Origin: Streptomyces sp. JB150
GTDB lineage: Bacteria; Actinomycetota; Actinomycetes; Streptomycetales; Streptomycetaceae
Length of the DNA stretch: 64,000 nucleotides
NCBI RefSeq assembly: GCF_011193355.1
Contig: NZ_CP049780.1
Coordinates: 260,172 to 324,171, forward strand
Reading direction: 5' to 3'
Part shown: positions 44,432 through 53,987 of the stretch, one piece after another
Layout of the letters: every line of letters begins with the position of its first letter
How positions within the stretch are numbered: the stretch's first letter is position 1
Position numbers and translations under genes: made by a program
Notes under the pieces: model-generated
The model's input: the letters and a program-made list of their open reading frames with translations, nothing else
Databases searched by the model: none
What the model was told of the DNA's origin: nothing

Positions 44432-46501
44432 ATGACAGCCGAATCCTTCCCACGCGACGGTGACGCCTACGACCCGGCGCCGCCGCGCCGGCAGACCAGC
44501 CTGCTGGACGTGCTGAGCGTGGCCGCGCTGGTCCTCGACATCGACGGCCGCATCGTGTTCTGGACCCCGCAGGCCGAGGATCTCTTCGGCTACACCGCCG
44601 AGGAGGCGCTGGGCAAACCGGCGGCACGGCTGATCATCCACCCCGAGCACTACCAGGCGGTCCTGAAGATGTTCGCGGAGGTGCTGGAGACGGGCCGCAG
44701 CTGGGCCGGCGCGTTCCCGGTCCGGCACAAGGACGGCAGCGGTCGTCTGATGGAGTTCCGCAACATGCGGCTGCTGGACGACCTCGGGGACGTGTACGCC
44801 CTGGGACTGGCCGCCGACCACACCCTGCTGCAGCGGGTGGAGACCGACCTGGCGCTGTGCGAGCGGCTGATCAACCAGTCCCCCATCGGTCTCGCCCTGC
44901 TCGACCCCGAGCTGCGGTATCTGCTGGTCAACCCGGCGCTGGAGCGGATCGACGGGATTCCCGCCGAGGACCACATCGGCCGCCATCTGCGGGACGCCGT
45001 GCCCTTCCCCGACGTCGACACCGTCGAGTCCGCGCTGCGTCAGGTGCTCACCACGGGCACTCCCCTGCTCGACCAGTACCACGTGGGCCGGCCCCTGGCC
45101 GATCCCGAGCACGAGCGGGCCTGGTCGCTGTCCTTCTACCGGCTGGAGGACCCCGGCGGGCGGGTGCTCGGCGCGGCCGCGTCGGTCGTCGACGTGACCG
45201 AGCGGCACCGGGCGGCCGCCGAGGCGGACCGGGCCCGGCGGCGGCTCGCCCTCATCGCCGACGCGTCCACCCGCGTGGGCACCACCCTGGAGGTGGAGCA
45301 CACCGCGCGGGAGCTGGCCGAGATCGCGAGCCCGGAACTGGCCGACGTGGTCGCCGTGGACGTCCTCGACTCGGCGCTGGCGTGCCGCCGGATGCGGACC
45401 CCCGACAACGGGCCGGAGCTGTTCCGCGCCCTCGCCCTGAAGGCGGCGCATCCGACGGTGGCGCTGAACGCCGCCGACCCGCCGGGCCACCTCGCCGCCT
45501 ACGAGGGCGACCGGCTGGTCACGCTGTGCGTGCACACCGCCCGGCCGATCCTCGTCCGGCATGTCGGCGACCGGGATCTGCCGCGGATCGCCCGCGACGA
45601 CGAGGCCGCCGCGCTGCTGGCGCGCGCCGGGGTGCACTCGTACCTGGCCGTCCCGCTGACCGCGCACGGCGAGGTGCTGGGCGCGCTCGACCTGAAGCGC
45701 ACCCACAACCCGCTGCCGTTCGACGAGGACGACGTCATCCTGGCCGGTGAGCTGGCCAGCCGGGCGGCGGTGGCCATCGACAACGCCCGCTGGTTCCAGA
45801 GCGTGCGCAACACCGCGCTGACCCTCCAGCGCAGTCTGCTGCCGGACCACCCGCCGCACCACACCGGTCTGGAACTGGCCTCCCGGTACCAGCCGGCGCA
45901 GGCCACCAGCGAGGTCGGCGGCGACTGGTACGACGTGATCCCGCTGAGCGACGACAAGACCGCGCTGGTCGTCGGCGACGTGATGGGCAACGGCATCGAC
46001 GCCGCCGCGACGATGGGCCGGCTGCGCACCGCGACGTGCGCCTACTCGGATCTGGACATGGATCCCGGGGAGGTGCTCCGGCACCTCGACAAGATCACCT
46101 GCGATCTGGAGCACTACATCGTCACGTGTCTGTACGTCGTGTTCGACCCGCGCACGCGGCGGTGCTGCATCGCCAACGCGGGGCACATGCCGCCCGCGCT
46201 GGCCCGCACGGGCCGGCCGCCCGCCCTGCTGGACCTGCCCCCCGGGACACCGCTGGGCGTCGGCGACATGCCGTTCGAGACGACGACGGCCGCGCTCGGC
46301 CCCGGCGATCTGCTCGTGCTCTACACCGACGGCCTCGTCGAGACCCGCCAGCACCCCATCGACGACCGTCTGAACACCCTGCTCGGCTTCCTCGACGAAC
46401 CCGGACGCCCGCTGGAGGAGACCTGCGACCTGCTCCTGTACGGCCTGCGCCATCCCGACGACCACGACGACGTGGCCCTGCTCGTGGCGCGGGCCCTGTG
46501 A
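44432..46501 (+). CDS. PAS-PAS-GAF-SpoIIE phosphatase without HATPase domain
   Basis: A 689-aa protein from ATG 44432, after AGGAGGC. PAS ~25-130 (VLDIDGRIVFWTPQAEDLFGYTAEEALG), PAS ~145-255, GAF ~270-430 (SYLAVPLTAHGEVLGALDLKR), SpoIIE PP2C ~450-688 (GGDWYDVIPL, GDVMGNGIDAAATMG, NAGHMPPALA, DDVALLVARAL). Metal-binding Asp residues are kept. It ends right after the phosphatase, so it lacks the kinase domain of its divergent neighbour and should act only as a phosphatase on an anti-anti-sigma partner. The 208-nt shared promoter region suggests joint control of the two genes. Confidence 0.94.
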   Translation: MTAESFPRDGDAYDPAPPRRQTSLLDVLSVAALVLDIDGRIVFWTPQAEDLFGYTAEEALGKPAARLIIHPEHYQAVLKMFAEVLETGRSWAGAFPVRHKDGSGRLMEFRNMRLLDDLGDVYALGLAADHTLLQRVETDLALCERLINQSPIGLALLDPELRYLLVNPALERIDGIPAEDHIGRHLRDAVPFPDVDTVESALRQVLTTGTPLLDQYHVGRPLADPEHERAWSLSFYRLEDPGGRVLGAAASVVDVTERHRAAAEADRARRRLALIADASTRVGTTLEVEHTARELAEIASPELADVVAVDVLDSALACRRMRTPDNGPELFRALALKAAHPTVALNAADPPGHLAAYEGDRLVTLCVHTARPILVRHVGDRDLPRIARDDEAAALLARAGVHSYLAVPLTAHGEVLGALDLKRTHNPLPFDEDDVILAGELASRAAVAIDNARWFQSVRNTALTLQRSLLPDHPPHHTGLELASRYQPAQATSEVGGDWYDVIPLSDDKTALVVGDVMGNGIDAAATMGRLRTATCAYSDLDMDPGEVLRHLDKITCDLEHYIVTCLYVVFDPRTRRCCIANAGHMPPALARTGRPPALLDLPPGTPLGVGDMPFETTTAALGPGDLLVLYTDGLVETRQHPIDDRLNTLLGFLDEPGRPLEETCDLLLYGLRHPDDHDDVALLVARAL

Positions 46502-46630
46502 CGGGGTGGCCGGGCTCCCGCGCTCCCCGCACGCCGAGGCCCGGCCCCGGTCCCCGCGTACCGCAGCGCCAGGTCGAGGCCGCCTCCCACGGCGCACAGT
46601 CCGGCCGCCGATCCGTGAGCGCCGGCGTCC

Positions 46631-46649
46631 GCCCCGGCGGCTCCGGGGC
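46631..46649. terminator. Short hairpin between convergent genes
   Basis: GCCCCGG (46631-46637) pairs with CCGGGGC (46643-46649) over a 5-nt loop in the 169-nt gap between the SpoIIE gene and the 1199-aa repeat protein gene. Confidence 0.45.
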
Positions 46650-46670
46650 CTGGACGACCGGCTTTCCGTG

Positions 46671-49600
46671 CTAGGCGGCGAGCAGGGCCTCCACCGTGGA
46701 GTTCGGGTCCCAGTCGGGGTCCAGGCCGGTCAGCCGCTCGGCGACCCGGTGCCAGGCCGCCGGGTCCGTGCCCAGTCGGGCGCGCACCAGGTCCGCGACG
46801 AGTGTGCGGGCCTCGGCGGTCTGGGGCGGGGCGTCCGTGCGGCGGGCCGCGGCGCCCAGGTAGGCGAGCAGGCGCGCGGCCGGGGCGGCCAGGTTCACCA
46901 GGGCCGCGCCGTCGAGCAGCCCCGCCGTGAGGAGTCCGTCCAGCTGGGTGGTCGGCGCGCAGTGGTACTGGCCGCCGAGACCGTGCCGGACCCGCTCCCG
47001 GGTGAGCCGCGCGGTGCCGGACAGGCCGTCGGGGCCCGGCTCGGGCAGCAGCGCCGCATGCCGCAGTCTCACCTCCTCGGGGACGCCGTCGAGGCGGACG
47101 ATGTCCTGCCAGTACGGGAGTGGTTCCCGGGCGTGGGCGGCTTCGAGGGCGGCCCAGTCCACGGACTCGCCCGGCGGGCGGGACTCGATCAGGTCGCGGG
47201 CGTGCGCGGCGTGCCGGGCGCGCCGCAGCTTTTTGACGAGCTTTTCCGGCGCGAGTTCGCGGTCCAGCCGGGCGCGCAGGACGGCGGCGGGGTCGGCGGA
47301 CGCCAGGGCCTTCGCGCACACGGTGGTGGCGGAGCGTCCCAGCACGTTGCGCGCCGCGAGCCGCGCCAGCCGGTCGGCGCCGCCGTGCTCGAGAAGGCTC
47401 AGGCAGCCGCGCAGTTGATGCCCGAGTCCGAGCCGCGTGCCCTCCCTTTCGAGCAGTTCCTCCACGAGGTCGGGTTCGGCGGAGCACAGCCACCGCAGAC
47501 CGCCGGCCGGCCGCGCGGCATGTCCGGCACGCCAGTCGGCGAGCACCCGGGCGCCCAGGGACGGTCCTCGGGCGTCGGGTCGTGACCTGGTCACGATCCG
47601 GTGGACGACGGGCCAGGGATTCCAGTGCCGCAGCAGGGCGAGGTCGACGTCGGGGTCGTCGAGCTCGACCAGCCGCTCCACCGCGCCGCTGCGCTCCATC
47701 CAGCGGGACTGGGCGGCGAGGACACGCAGCGCGTCGGGGTCGCGGTCGGCGAGCAGCCGGTCGAGGACGGCGCGGGGTGTGCGGTCGTGGCGCAGCAGGT
47801 ACGCGGCGAGCAGCCAGGGTCCGTCGGGGCCGAGCCGGGGCAGTACGGCGTCGACCATCTCGGGGCCGGCGAGGCAGAGCAGGGTGCCCTCCGGCCAGGT
47901 CCACAGGTGGTCGCCGTGGTCCAGCAGCTCGATGGCCTCGTCGGGTGTGGCCGGCCGGGGCCTGCCGATGCCTGGTCCCGGGCGGGGCGCGGGCCTCGCA
48001 CCGGATCGCGCGCGCTCCAGCAGCTGCGCCCAGGTCACGTCCTGCGAGGCGGCCTGGGACGCCGTCACGGTCGCGGCCAGGCGGAGCCAGGCGTCGGGGT
48101 CGGTGCCGAGTTCGGCGCGCAGCCGGCGGGCGAGCGCGGCCCGCCACGCCTCGGCGAACGCCAGCCGCCGCCAGTCGTGCGGCAGCAGGAGGAGGCGCTG
48201 GGCGGGCAGCAGGGACGGCAGTTCGTCGGCCGGCAGGACGCCCTGGACGTAGGCCCGCTCCATGTGCTGCGCACCGGATCCGTACGTCTCGGGCAGGCGC
48301 GCACGCACCTGCGCGAGGCCGGGTGCCTCGTACGGGGCGCCGTCCGGGGAGGCGGGGATGCCGTGGGCGGCGCAGGCGCGGGCGAACCAGTCAGGGGTGG
48401 CGAGGCCGGGCGCGGTCGCCGGCGCGTACCCGGCCAGTGCGCGCAGTACCTCGGGGTTCTTCGGCCGGGGCGCGCTCTCCGGGGCGAGGGAGTACAGCAG
48501 GTCGAGCGCGGCCAGAGCATGCGTGTGCTCGCGCCGGTGCCGGTGCCGAGGTCGGGGCGTTGGGGCTGCGGGCCCGGGGGACGGAGACGCCGAGGTGCGT
48601 GGTGCGGGCTCGGCCGCCGGCCGGGGTGCGGCGGTGCGCTCAGCCGTCGGTTCGGCCCGGGACGGTGTTCCGTGCGCGGCCGGTGGTTCGGGCGCGGTGG
48701 ACTCGTCCGCGGTTCTCCCCGCCGCGGCGATCAGTTCCGCGACCGTTCCGCCGTGGCCGGGCAGCAGGAGGTCGAGTGCGGCCCAGGCCGGCTGCCGCTC
48801 CCCCAGATGTGTCCGCGTCAGTGCCCTCAGCTCGGCGACCGCCGCCGTGCCCAGCAGGCCCCGTTCGGTGAGGCGGGCGAGCGCGGCCAGGCCGCGGGCG
48901 GCGGGGCGTGCGGTGCCGATCAGCTCGACCGGGTCGAGGAGGCCCGCCGCCGCCATGCCCTCCGCCCAGACGGCAGCGCTGTCGTCCAGTCTCTCCTCGG
49001 CCAGGCGCCGCGCGGGCGGGGTGGCGTTCCCCGCGCGACGGCCCGCGGTGCGCCACGGCTCGTTGAGGACGCTCAGCCGGAACGCCACGCGCTGCGCGTC
49101 GCTCGCCGCCTCGTGGCGGGCCAGCTCCTCGCATGCCGCGGGCAGGAACGGAGTCGTGGCATGCGCGGCGGCGAGGGCGTCGATGTCGTGGACGTACGGC
49201 TCGGACAGCAGCTCGCGCAGGGTGCTGGTGCCGCGGGTGGTGGCGAGCAGCGCGGGCAGTCGGGCCGGATCCTCGTACGGCTCGCACCGCGCGCGCAGCC
49301 GGCGGGGCCCGTCGCCGTCCGGGGCGGCCAGCGCCTCGGTGACCGTGGCCACGACCGCCCGGCTGAGCCAGGCGGCAGCGGCGGGGTCGTCGAGCAGGGC
49401 GCGTACGGCGTCGGGACCGGTCCGTTCCCAGATCCGCAGCAGGGCGTACTGCTGGGCCACTTGGCGTACGCCCGTCCGCAGCGCCGCCATCACGAGCCCC
49501 GGGTCGCCCGAGCCGAGCAGCGGGGCGAGCCGGCTCCGCGGAACTCTGCCGTGCGGTGCCGTCAGCTCGGCGCGCAGCGCGGGGTCGAGCGGAACGGTGT

Positions 49601-50270
49601 CGAGCCGGTCCACGACGGTGCGGCGCAGGGACTGTGTGGTGCGCGGGTTGCGGTAGACGGCCGCGGCGACCTCGGCGTCGCCGACCGCGACCAGCCGGGC
49701 CAGGACCCGGGTGTCGAGCCGGGGATGGCGGGCCAGGGCCGCCCGGGTGCGGGCGTCACCGTGCTCGACGACGGCGGTCACCAGGGTCGGTGCCGGGTGG
49801 GTCCCGCCGGCCAGCAGCTCCGTCGCCACCCGGTCTGGCAGGGCGGCGAACGCGGCGGCGGCGTGGCGCGGCTTCGCGTGCTGGAGGAGCAGGCCGAGCG
49901 TGCGGTGGACGCTGCGGGGCGCGGGCGGCCGGAGCGTGCCGTCGGGCTCCGGTGGCGCAGGTGGTGCGGCGAGCAGCTCGGGCAGGCTGCCGCGGTATCC
50001 GACGAGTGCGTCGTGCAGGTCCCGCCAGCGGGTCCCGTCCGCACCGAGGTGACGCTCCGTCATCTGCCTGAGCCAGGCGGCCGCCTCCTCGTCCGCTCCC
50101 CCGGCGGCGGCCACCTCGGCAGCCACCGAGCGCGCGGGCCGCACCCGCTGGACCACGGTCAGCGCCGCGCCCTTCGACGGACGCGCGTCCTGCGCCTCCT
50201 GACCGGCCCGAGTCACTTCGCGCAGCAGCCGCTCAGCCGCCCCCGCCCGCGTCTTCGTCATGGTCGCCAT
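46671..50270 (-). CDS. 1199-aa helical-repeat protein, function unknown
   Basis: A very large soluble protein. Start at ATG 50270 or 50261; a much longer in-frame extension is rejected because it runs through the acetyltransferase gene in another frame. The sequence is a long succession of short helices. Motifs such as RAALARHPRLDTRVLARLVAVGDAEVAAAVYRNPRTTQSLRRTVVDRL resemble leucine-rich-variant or HEAT-like solenoids, with similar units around LAAQSRWMERSGAVERLVELDDPDVDLALLRHWN. A disordered Pro/Arg/His-rich stretch (~residues 510-575) divides it into two halves. No signal peptide, membrane helix or catalytic motif. Likely a protein-protein scaffold; no operon partner identifies its ligand. 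Confidence 0.75.
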   Translation of the reverse strand: MATMTKTRAGAAERLLREVTRAGQEAQDARPSKGAALTVVQRVRPARSVAAEVAAAGGADEEAAAWLRQMTERHLGADGTRWRDLHDALVGYRGSLPELLAAPPAPPEPDGTLRPPAPRSVHRTLGLLLQHAKPRHAAAAFAALPDRVATELLAGGTHPAPTLVTAVVEHGDARTRAALARHPRLDTRVLARLVAVGDAEVAAAVYRNPRTTQSLRRTVVDRLDTVPLDPALRAELTAPHGRVPRSRLAPLLGSGDPGLVMAALRTGVRQVAQQYALLRIWERTGPDAVRALLDDPAAAAWLSRAVVATVTEALAAPDGDGPRRLRARCEPYEDPARLPALLATTRGTSTLRELLSEPYVHDIDALAAAHATTPFLPAACEELARHEAASDAQRVAFRLSVLNEPWRTAGRRAGNATPPARRLAEERLDDSAAVWAEGMAAAGLLDPVELIGTARPAARGLAALARLTERGLLGTAAVAELRALTRTHLGERQPAWAALDLLLPGHGGTVAELIAAAGRTADESTAPEPPAAHGTPSRAEPTAERTAAPRPAAEPAPRTSASPSPGPAAPTPRPRHRHRREHTHALAALDLLYSLAPESAPRPKNPEVLRALAGYAPATAPGLATPDWFARACAAHGIPASPDGAPYEAPGLAQVRARLPETYGSGAQHMERAYVQGVLPADELPSLLPAQRLLLLPHDWRRLAFAEAWRAALARRLRAELGTDPDAWLRLAATVTASQAASQDVTWAQLLERARSGARPAPRPGPGIGRPRPATPDEAIELLDHGDHLWTWPEGTLLCLAGPEMVDAVLPRLGPDGPWLLAAYLLRHDRTPRAVLDRLLADRDPDALRVLAAQSRWMERSGAVERLVELDDPDVDLALLRHWNPWPVVHRIVTRSRPDARGPSLGARVLADWRAGHAARPAGGLRWLCSAEPDLVEELLEREGTRLGLGHQLRGCLSLLEHGGADRLARLAARNVLGRSATTVCAKALASADPAAVLRARLDRELAPEKLVKKLRRARHAAHARDLIESRPPGESVDWAALEAAHAREPLPYWQDIVRLDGVPEEVRLRHAALLPEPGPDGLSGTARLTRERVRHGLGGQYHCAPTTQLDGLLTAGLLDGAALVNLAAPAARLLAYLGAAARRTDAPPQTAEARTLVADLVRARLGTDPAAWHRVAERLTGLDPDWDPNSTVEALLAA

Positions 50271-50359
50271 GCTAGGCAGGGCCACTGACAATGCCGTCGG
50301 CCGCACGTGACCTCGCCGGCATTCACGTCGCGCCTCGATGCCGACCGCAGGGACGGAAG

Positions 50360-51157
50360 TCAGCGGAGGGTGAAGAAGTGCAGCGGTGAGTTCGGGTGGA
50401 AGCCGATGCGGGGGTAGACGGGGGCGCCGGCGGCCGTGGCGTGCAGGGTGGCGCGGGTGAGGCCGGTGGCGCGGGCGCCTTCGTGGAGGGCCTTGCGGGT
50501 CACCGCCTCGCCGTAGCCCCTGCGTTCCCACGCGGGGTCGGTGGCGACGAGCACGACGAACAGCCGGCCGGCCGCCGGGATCGTCCCGGCGCAGGTCACC
50601 GGGGTGTCGCCGCGCAGGCCGAGGTAGGCGTGCACCTCGGTCTTCCACAGCGCCGAGCCGTCGAGACCGTCGCGGCCGTGCTCGAGCGGGAGGCCGTAGG
50701 CACGGGAGTTGAGGTCGGCGTAGGCGCGCAGGTGGTCGTCGGTGCGTACGCGGACGAAGGTCAGGTCGGGGTGGACCGGGTCGGGGACGGGGAGCAGATC
50801 CCCGGCCATGCCGGTGCCGGAGAAGGCGTGGGTGAGGCCGGCGCGTCCGGCGGCCGCGGTCAGGGTCGCGCGGGCCTCGGTGTCCAGCAGGTCCTCGAAG
50901 ACCCACAGGAAGCCCGGCTCCCGCTTGGCGCGCATGATCTGTGCCGCCTCGGCCAGCCGCCGTTCGGCGAGCGACGGGTCCGCCCCCACGTCGGTGAGGG
51001 TGACGCAGTTCCAGAAGGCGAACCGGGAGTCGGCCCAGCGCACGGCGATGCCCGGCAGGTCCCGTACGTCCGCTGCCGCGTCCCGGTCGAGCACCATGGC
51101 CCGCCAGACCGTGGCGAGTTGCTCCATCGATTCGACCGACTCCGCGAGACCCGTCAT
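50360..51157 (-). CDS. GNAT-family acetyltransferase
   Basis: A 265-aa protein whose C-terminal half (~130-250) is a GNAT domain: VVLVATDPAWERRGYGEAVTRKALHEGARATGL carries the V-x-P-x-x-[RQ]-x-x-G-x-[GA] acetyl-CoA loop, and YPRIGFHPNSPLHFF the terminal strand. The N-terminal ~120 residues resemble a second, degenerate GNAT unit, a common tandem layout. The substrate is not predictable. It is transcribed toward the 1199-aa gene, 89 nt apart. Confidence 0.88.
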   Translation of the reverse strand: MTGLAESVESMEQLATVWRAMVLDRDAAADVRDLPGIAVRWADSRFAFWNCVTLTDVGADPSLAERRLAEAAQIMRAKREPGFLWVFEDLLDTEARATLTAAAGRAGLTHAFSGTGMAGDLLPVPDPVHPDLTFVRVRTDDHLRAYADLNSRAYGLPLEHGRDGLDGSALWKTEVHAYLGLRGDTPVTCAGTIPAAGRLFVVLVATDPAWERRGYGEAVTRKALHEGARATGLTRATLHATAAGAPVYPRIGFHPNSPLHFFTLR

Positions 51158-51302
51158 GTGGCACTCCCTCTTCCCGGCGGCGGTTCGTGCGCCGCCGACG
51201 GTTCATCTCTTCCCGGCGGGGCGCCCGGTGATCCGGAGGGCGCCCGAGCGGTCCGGAAAGACGCCGTCGCCGGGACGGGCACGCCCGCCCGGGCCGGGCG
51301 GG

Positions 51303-51482
51303 TCAGCGGGGCGGGCGCTGGAAGCCGGGCTGGGCGGGCAGGCCGGTCAGGGGGCCGCTGGGGACGACGCGCATCACGGATTCCAGCTCGCGGAGTATGC
51401 GGTCGGCTTCGCCCCTCACCTGGGTGGGGATGTCGCCTCGCTCGGCGACGAGGCGGCTGTAGATCGGCGTCTCCTGGAACAA
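51303..51482 (-). CDS. Small conserved hypothetical protein
   Basis: A 59-aa protein from a TTG at 51482 (LFQETPIYSRLVAERGDIP, then TQVRGEADRILRELESVM). The frame is open well upstream but only this part shows strong codon third-position bias. The N-terminal FQETPIYSRLVAERGD is a pattern I associate with short Streptomyces proteins of unknown role. Helical, soluble, Pro-rich tail. The start is uncertain. Confidence 0.5.
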   Translation of the reverse strand: MFQETPIYSRLVAERGDIPTQVRGEADRILRELESVMRVVPSGPLTGLPAQPGFQRPPR

Positions 51483-51917
51483 GGGGATCTGCTTTCTCGG
51501 GTCGTGGCCGGGTGATGTGACGGCTGGTGCCGGCTGCTGGTTGTCCGTGTGACGGTGATCAGTATCGCCGACGGGGTGCGGCCGTGGTGCGGTCGGCCGG
51601 AAGCATGGGTATGACAAACGCCTCGTCGCGGTCCGGCCCTGGACACCGCCGAGGGCCGCCGACGCCATGAGAGCGCTCCCAAACCCCGCTCTCCGAAGGC
51701 GCGTTCCCGGCAGAGTCTGACCAAGCGCCCTGCGGCCTTGAGGAGTTGAGCGCGCTTCTGCGCGCCTCCACCGGCATGGGGTGCCGGGTGGATCACGAGT
51801 TGACGGACGGAGGCGATGGTCTACTGGCGTCCGGCGGGCGTCTCTCCGCTGGAGGGGACCCGGGGGGGGGTGAGGGGGCGGTCGGGCTGTTGCCCGCCGG
51901 TGCGGCGGGGCTGTGCC
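51483..51917. other. 435-nt non-coding stretch with G-run
   Basis: No convincing gene. It contains a hairpin GCGCGC-TTCT-GCGCGC (51750-51765) and an uninterrupted run of ten G at 51860-51869 followed by further G tracts, which could form a G-quadruplex or cause replication slippage. Confidence 0.5.
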
Positions 51918-52290
51918 GTGAGCACGGGCGCGATCACCGCGCGCCCGCACACCCTCGCCCCGGAGGACGGCCGGTTCGGGTATCCGGCCGCGAAGCTGGT
52001 CCCCCTGGCGTTCGGCGGCGACACCGGCCCGGACGGTGACCTCGTCGCCGGGCACACCGGGGTGGGCGGCCGCCTGACCTTCACCCCCGCGTCGCGGCAC
52101 CGCCTCGCCCGGTACCGCCCCTACCCGGCCCTGGTGCTCGTCGTCGCGTACGGGCCGCGCGGCTTCGGCGCCGACCGGGTGGCGTACGGTCGCGACGCCC
52201 TCGCCGACGCCGTGGCCGGGCTGCGGGCACTGGGGTGGGCGCGCGCCCCCTGCGGGGACGTGCGCAAACACACGGCATTCATCCCGGCTG
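51918..52290 (+). pseudogene. Truncated hypothetical coding remnant
   Basis: From GTG 51918 the frame shows strong G/C third-position bias and reads FGYPAAKLVPLAFGGDTG, LTFTPASRHRLARYRPYPALVLVVAYG and ALADAVAGLRALGW. The bias collapses after about 52275 and no stop appears before the frame runs into the next gene. This looks like the start of a gene that lost its 3' end, perhaps when the exporter gene was brought next to it. No family recognised. Confidence 0.35.
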
Positions 52291-52308
52291 AGGTGGCACC
52301 TGCCAGGG

Positions 52309-53463
52309 ATGGACGGGATAGGACGGGTGATGTGGCGCGCCCGGCGCCACGCCGCTGCGGCGGTCGCCGCGGGGCGCCGGGCGTGCGCGGAGCCGGGACG
52401 CGAACGGGATCTGGCGGCGCAGGCGGTCAAGGCGGCGCTGGCCGCCTGGGTGGCGTGGGCGGTGGCGGGCTGGTGGCTGCAGGCGCCGATGGCGTTCGTC
52501 GCGCCGTGGGTGGCGATCGTGCTGGTGGAGTCCACGGTGTACCGCTCCGTGACCCACGGGCTGCAGCAGGTGGCGGCCATCGCCACCGGGACGGTCGTGG
52601 CCACCGGCGCCGCCCTGCTGCTGGACTCCACGATGGCGGCGATGAGCCTGGTGCTGCCGGCGGCCGTGCTGATGGGCAACTGGAGGCGGCTGGGCAGTCA
52701 GGGCGTGTACGCGGCCACCGGCGCCCTGTTCGTGCTGACCAGTCCGCCGGTGACGGTCGCCGCCTCGGCGGCCCGGGTCGCGGAGGCCGTGTTCGGGGCC
52801 GTGGTCGGGATCGCGGTCAACGCGCTGATCCGGCCGCCGGTGTATCTGCGCAGCACGCGTGCCGCGCTGGAGGACGCGGCCGGTGAGGCGCGGGACATCC
52901 TCGACGCGGCCGCCGACGGCCTGGCCTCGGGCGAGTGGGACGCCCGCGCGGCCGGTGCCCTGCACGAGCGGGCACTGCGGCTGGGCCGCCTGGTGGACCA
53001 GGCGCGCGCCGCGGTGGGGTGGAGCCGGGAGAGCCTGCGGGTGAACCCGCGGCGCCGCACCGGAGCCGTGTCCGAGCCCGGCCGGGACTACGACGACGCG
53101 GTCACCGTCCTCGACTACGTGGCCGTCCACACCGCGGGGGTCACCCGGGCGGTGCTGGAGGCCTGCGACGGTGACCGCGACGAGCCCCGTCCGGGCCCGC
53201 ACGTCACCGAGCCGTACGCGGCCTTCCTGCACAAGAGCGCGTACGCGATCCGGCTGTACACCACGAGCCGGTTCGCGCCGGGCGAGCAGGGCCGGCAGGC
53301 CGGGCGGGAGCTGCGCGAGGTGGTCGACGACCTGGTCCGCACCCTGGAGGACCTGCGCCACCGGCTGCCCCGCGCCGTACCCGACCATCCGGACGCGCTG
53401 GCGACGTACGGCACGCTGCTGACCCAGGCGCGCCGCCTGGCCGACCAGCTGGTGGACCGCTGA
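52309..53463 (+). CDS. Aromatic-acid-exporter/FUSC-type membrane protein
   Basis: A 384-aa protein. Residues ~35-180 hold five or six hydrophobic helices (AVKAALAAWVAWAVAGWW, AFVAPWVAIVLVESTVYRS, VAAIATGTVVATGAALLL, FGAVVGIAVNALIRPPVYLR), the pattern of the ArAE/FUSC N-terminal domain. The remaining ~200 residues form a long cytoplasmic helical domain (AALEDAAGEARDILDAAADGL). ATG 52309 or the ATG at 52330 may be the start; both ribosome sites are weak. Relatives export aromatic acids or polyamines; the substrate is unknown. Confidence 0.8.
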   Translation: MDGIGRVMWRARRHAAAAVAAGRRACAEPGRERDLAAQAVKAALAAWVAWAVAGWWLQAPMAFVAPWVAIVLVESTVYRSVTHGLQQVAAIATGTVVATGAALLLDSTMAAMSLVLPAAVLMGNWRRLGSQGVYAATGALFVLTSPPVTVAASAARVAEAVFGAVVGIAVNALIRPPVYLRSTRAALEDAAGEARDILDAAADGLASGEWDARAAGALHERALRLGRLVDQARAAVGWSRESLRVNPRRRTGAVSEPGRDYDDAVTVLDYVAVHTAGVTRAVLEACDGDRDEPRPGPHVTEPYAAFLHKSAYAIRLYTTSRFAPGEQGRQAGRELREVVDDLVRTLEDLRHRLPRAVPDHPDALATYGTLLTQARRLADQLVDR

Positions 53464-53549
53464 GCGCGGTGTGACCGACCGGTGGCCCCGCAGACATTCG
53501 GGGTACTCGCGCAGGGTCGCAGCAACGAGACGGACGGGAGGTGATCGCC

Positions 53550-53987
53550 GTGTCGAGTACGCAGTCGCACCGCACCGCACCCCACGGGCAGGTGCGCGAG
53601 CCCGGCCAGGAGCCGGTGGGCGAACTGGTCCAGCGCGCGTCGCAGCAGCTGACGGAGCTGGTCCGCGGCGAGATGCGCTTGGCGCAGGCCGAGATGAAGG
53701 AGAAGGGCAAGCGCTACGGCAAGGGGGGCGGGCTGTTCGGCGGCGCCGGAGTCGTCGGCTTCCTGATGCTGCAGGCGCTGGTGGCGACGGTGATCGCCGC
53801 ACTGGCGGTGCCGCTGCCGGTGTGGGCGGCCGCGCTGATCGTCACCGCGTTGCTGGGTGTGATCGCGGCGGTGATGGCGCTGGCCGGCAAGAAGCAGGTG
53901 GACCGGGGGTCCCCGCCCAAGCCCGAACAAGCGATCGAGAACGTGAAGGCCGATGTGGCCGAGATCAAGGGGAGCGCGCATCGATGA
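53550..53987 (+). CDS. Actinobacterial Holin-X family (phage_holin_3_6-like) membrane protein
   Basis: A 145-aa protein. GTG 53550 is preferred over GTG 53541 because GGGAGG then sits 8 nt upstream. A soluble amphipathic N-terminus (LVQRASQQLTELVRGEMRLAQAEMKEKG) leads to two membrane helices (residues ~75-95 and ~97-118), then a charged tail ending IENVKADVAEIKG. Despite the name, chromosomal members are not phage lysis proteins; they are envelope proteins co-occurring with DUF3618. The stop overlaps the next start by ATGA, confirming the pair. Confidence 0.9.
   Translation: MSSTQSHRTAPHGQVREPGQEPVGELVQRASQQLTELVRGEMRLAQAEMKEKGKRYGKGGGLFGGAGVVGFLMLQALVATVIAALAVPLPVWAAALIVTALLGVIAAVMALAGKKQVDRGSPPKPEQAIENVKADVAEIKGSAHR

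Noticed and set aside
50271-51206. Long N-terminal extension of the 1199-aa protein
   Set aside because: It would overlap the whole GNAT gene, which has clear motifs in its own frame; the extension reads as Arg/Pro-rich nonsense.
53550-53987. Prophage holin
   Set aside because: The Holin-X family is chromosomal in actinobacteria, coupled here to a DUF3618 gene, and no phage genes are nearby.
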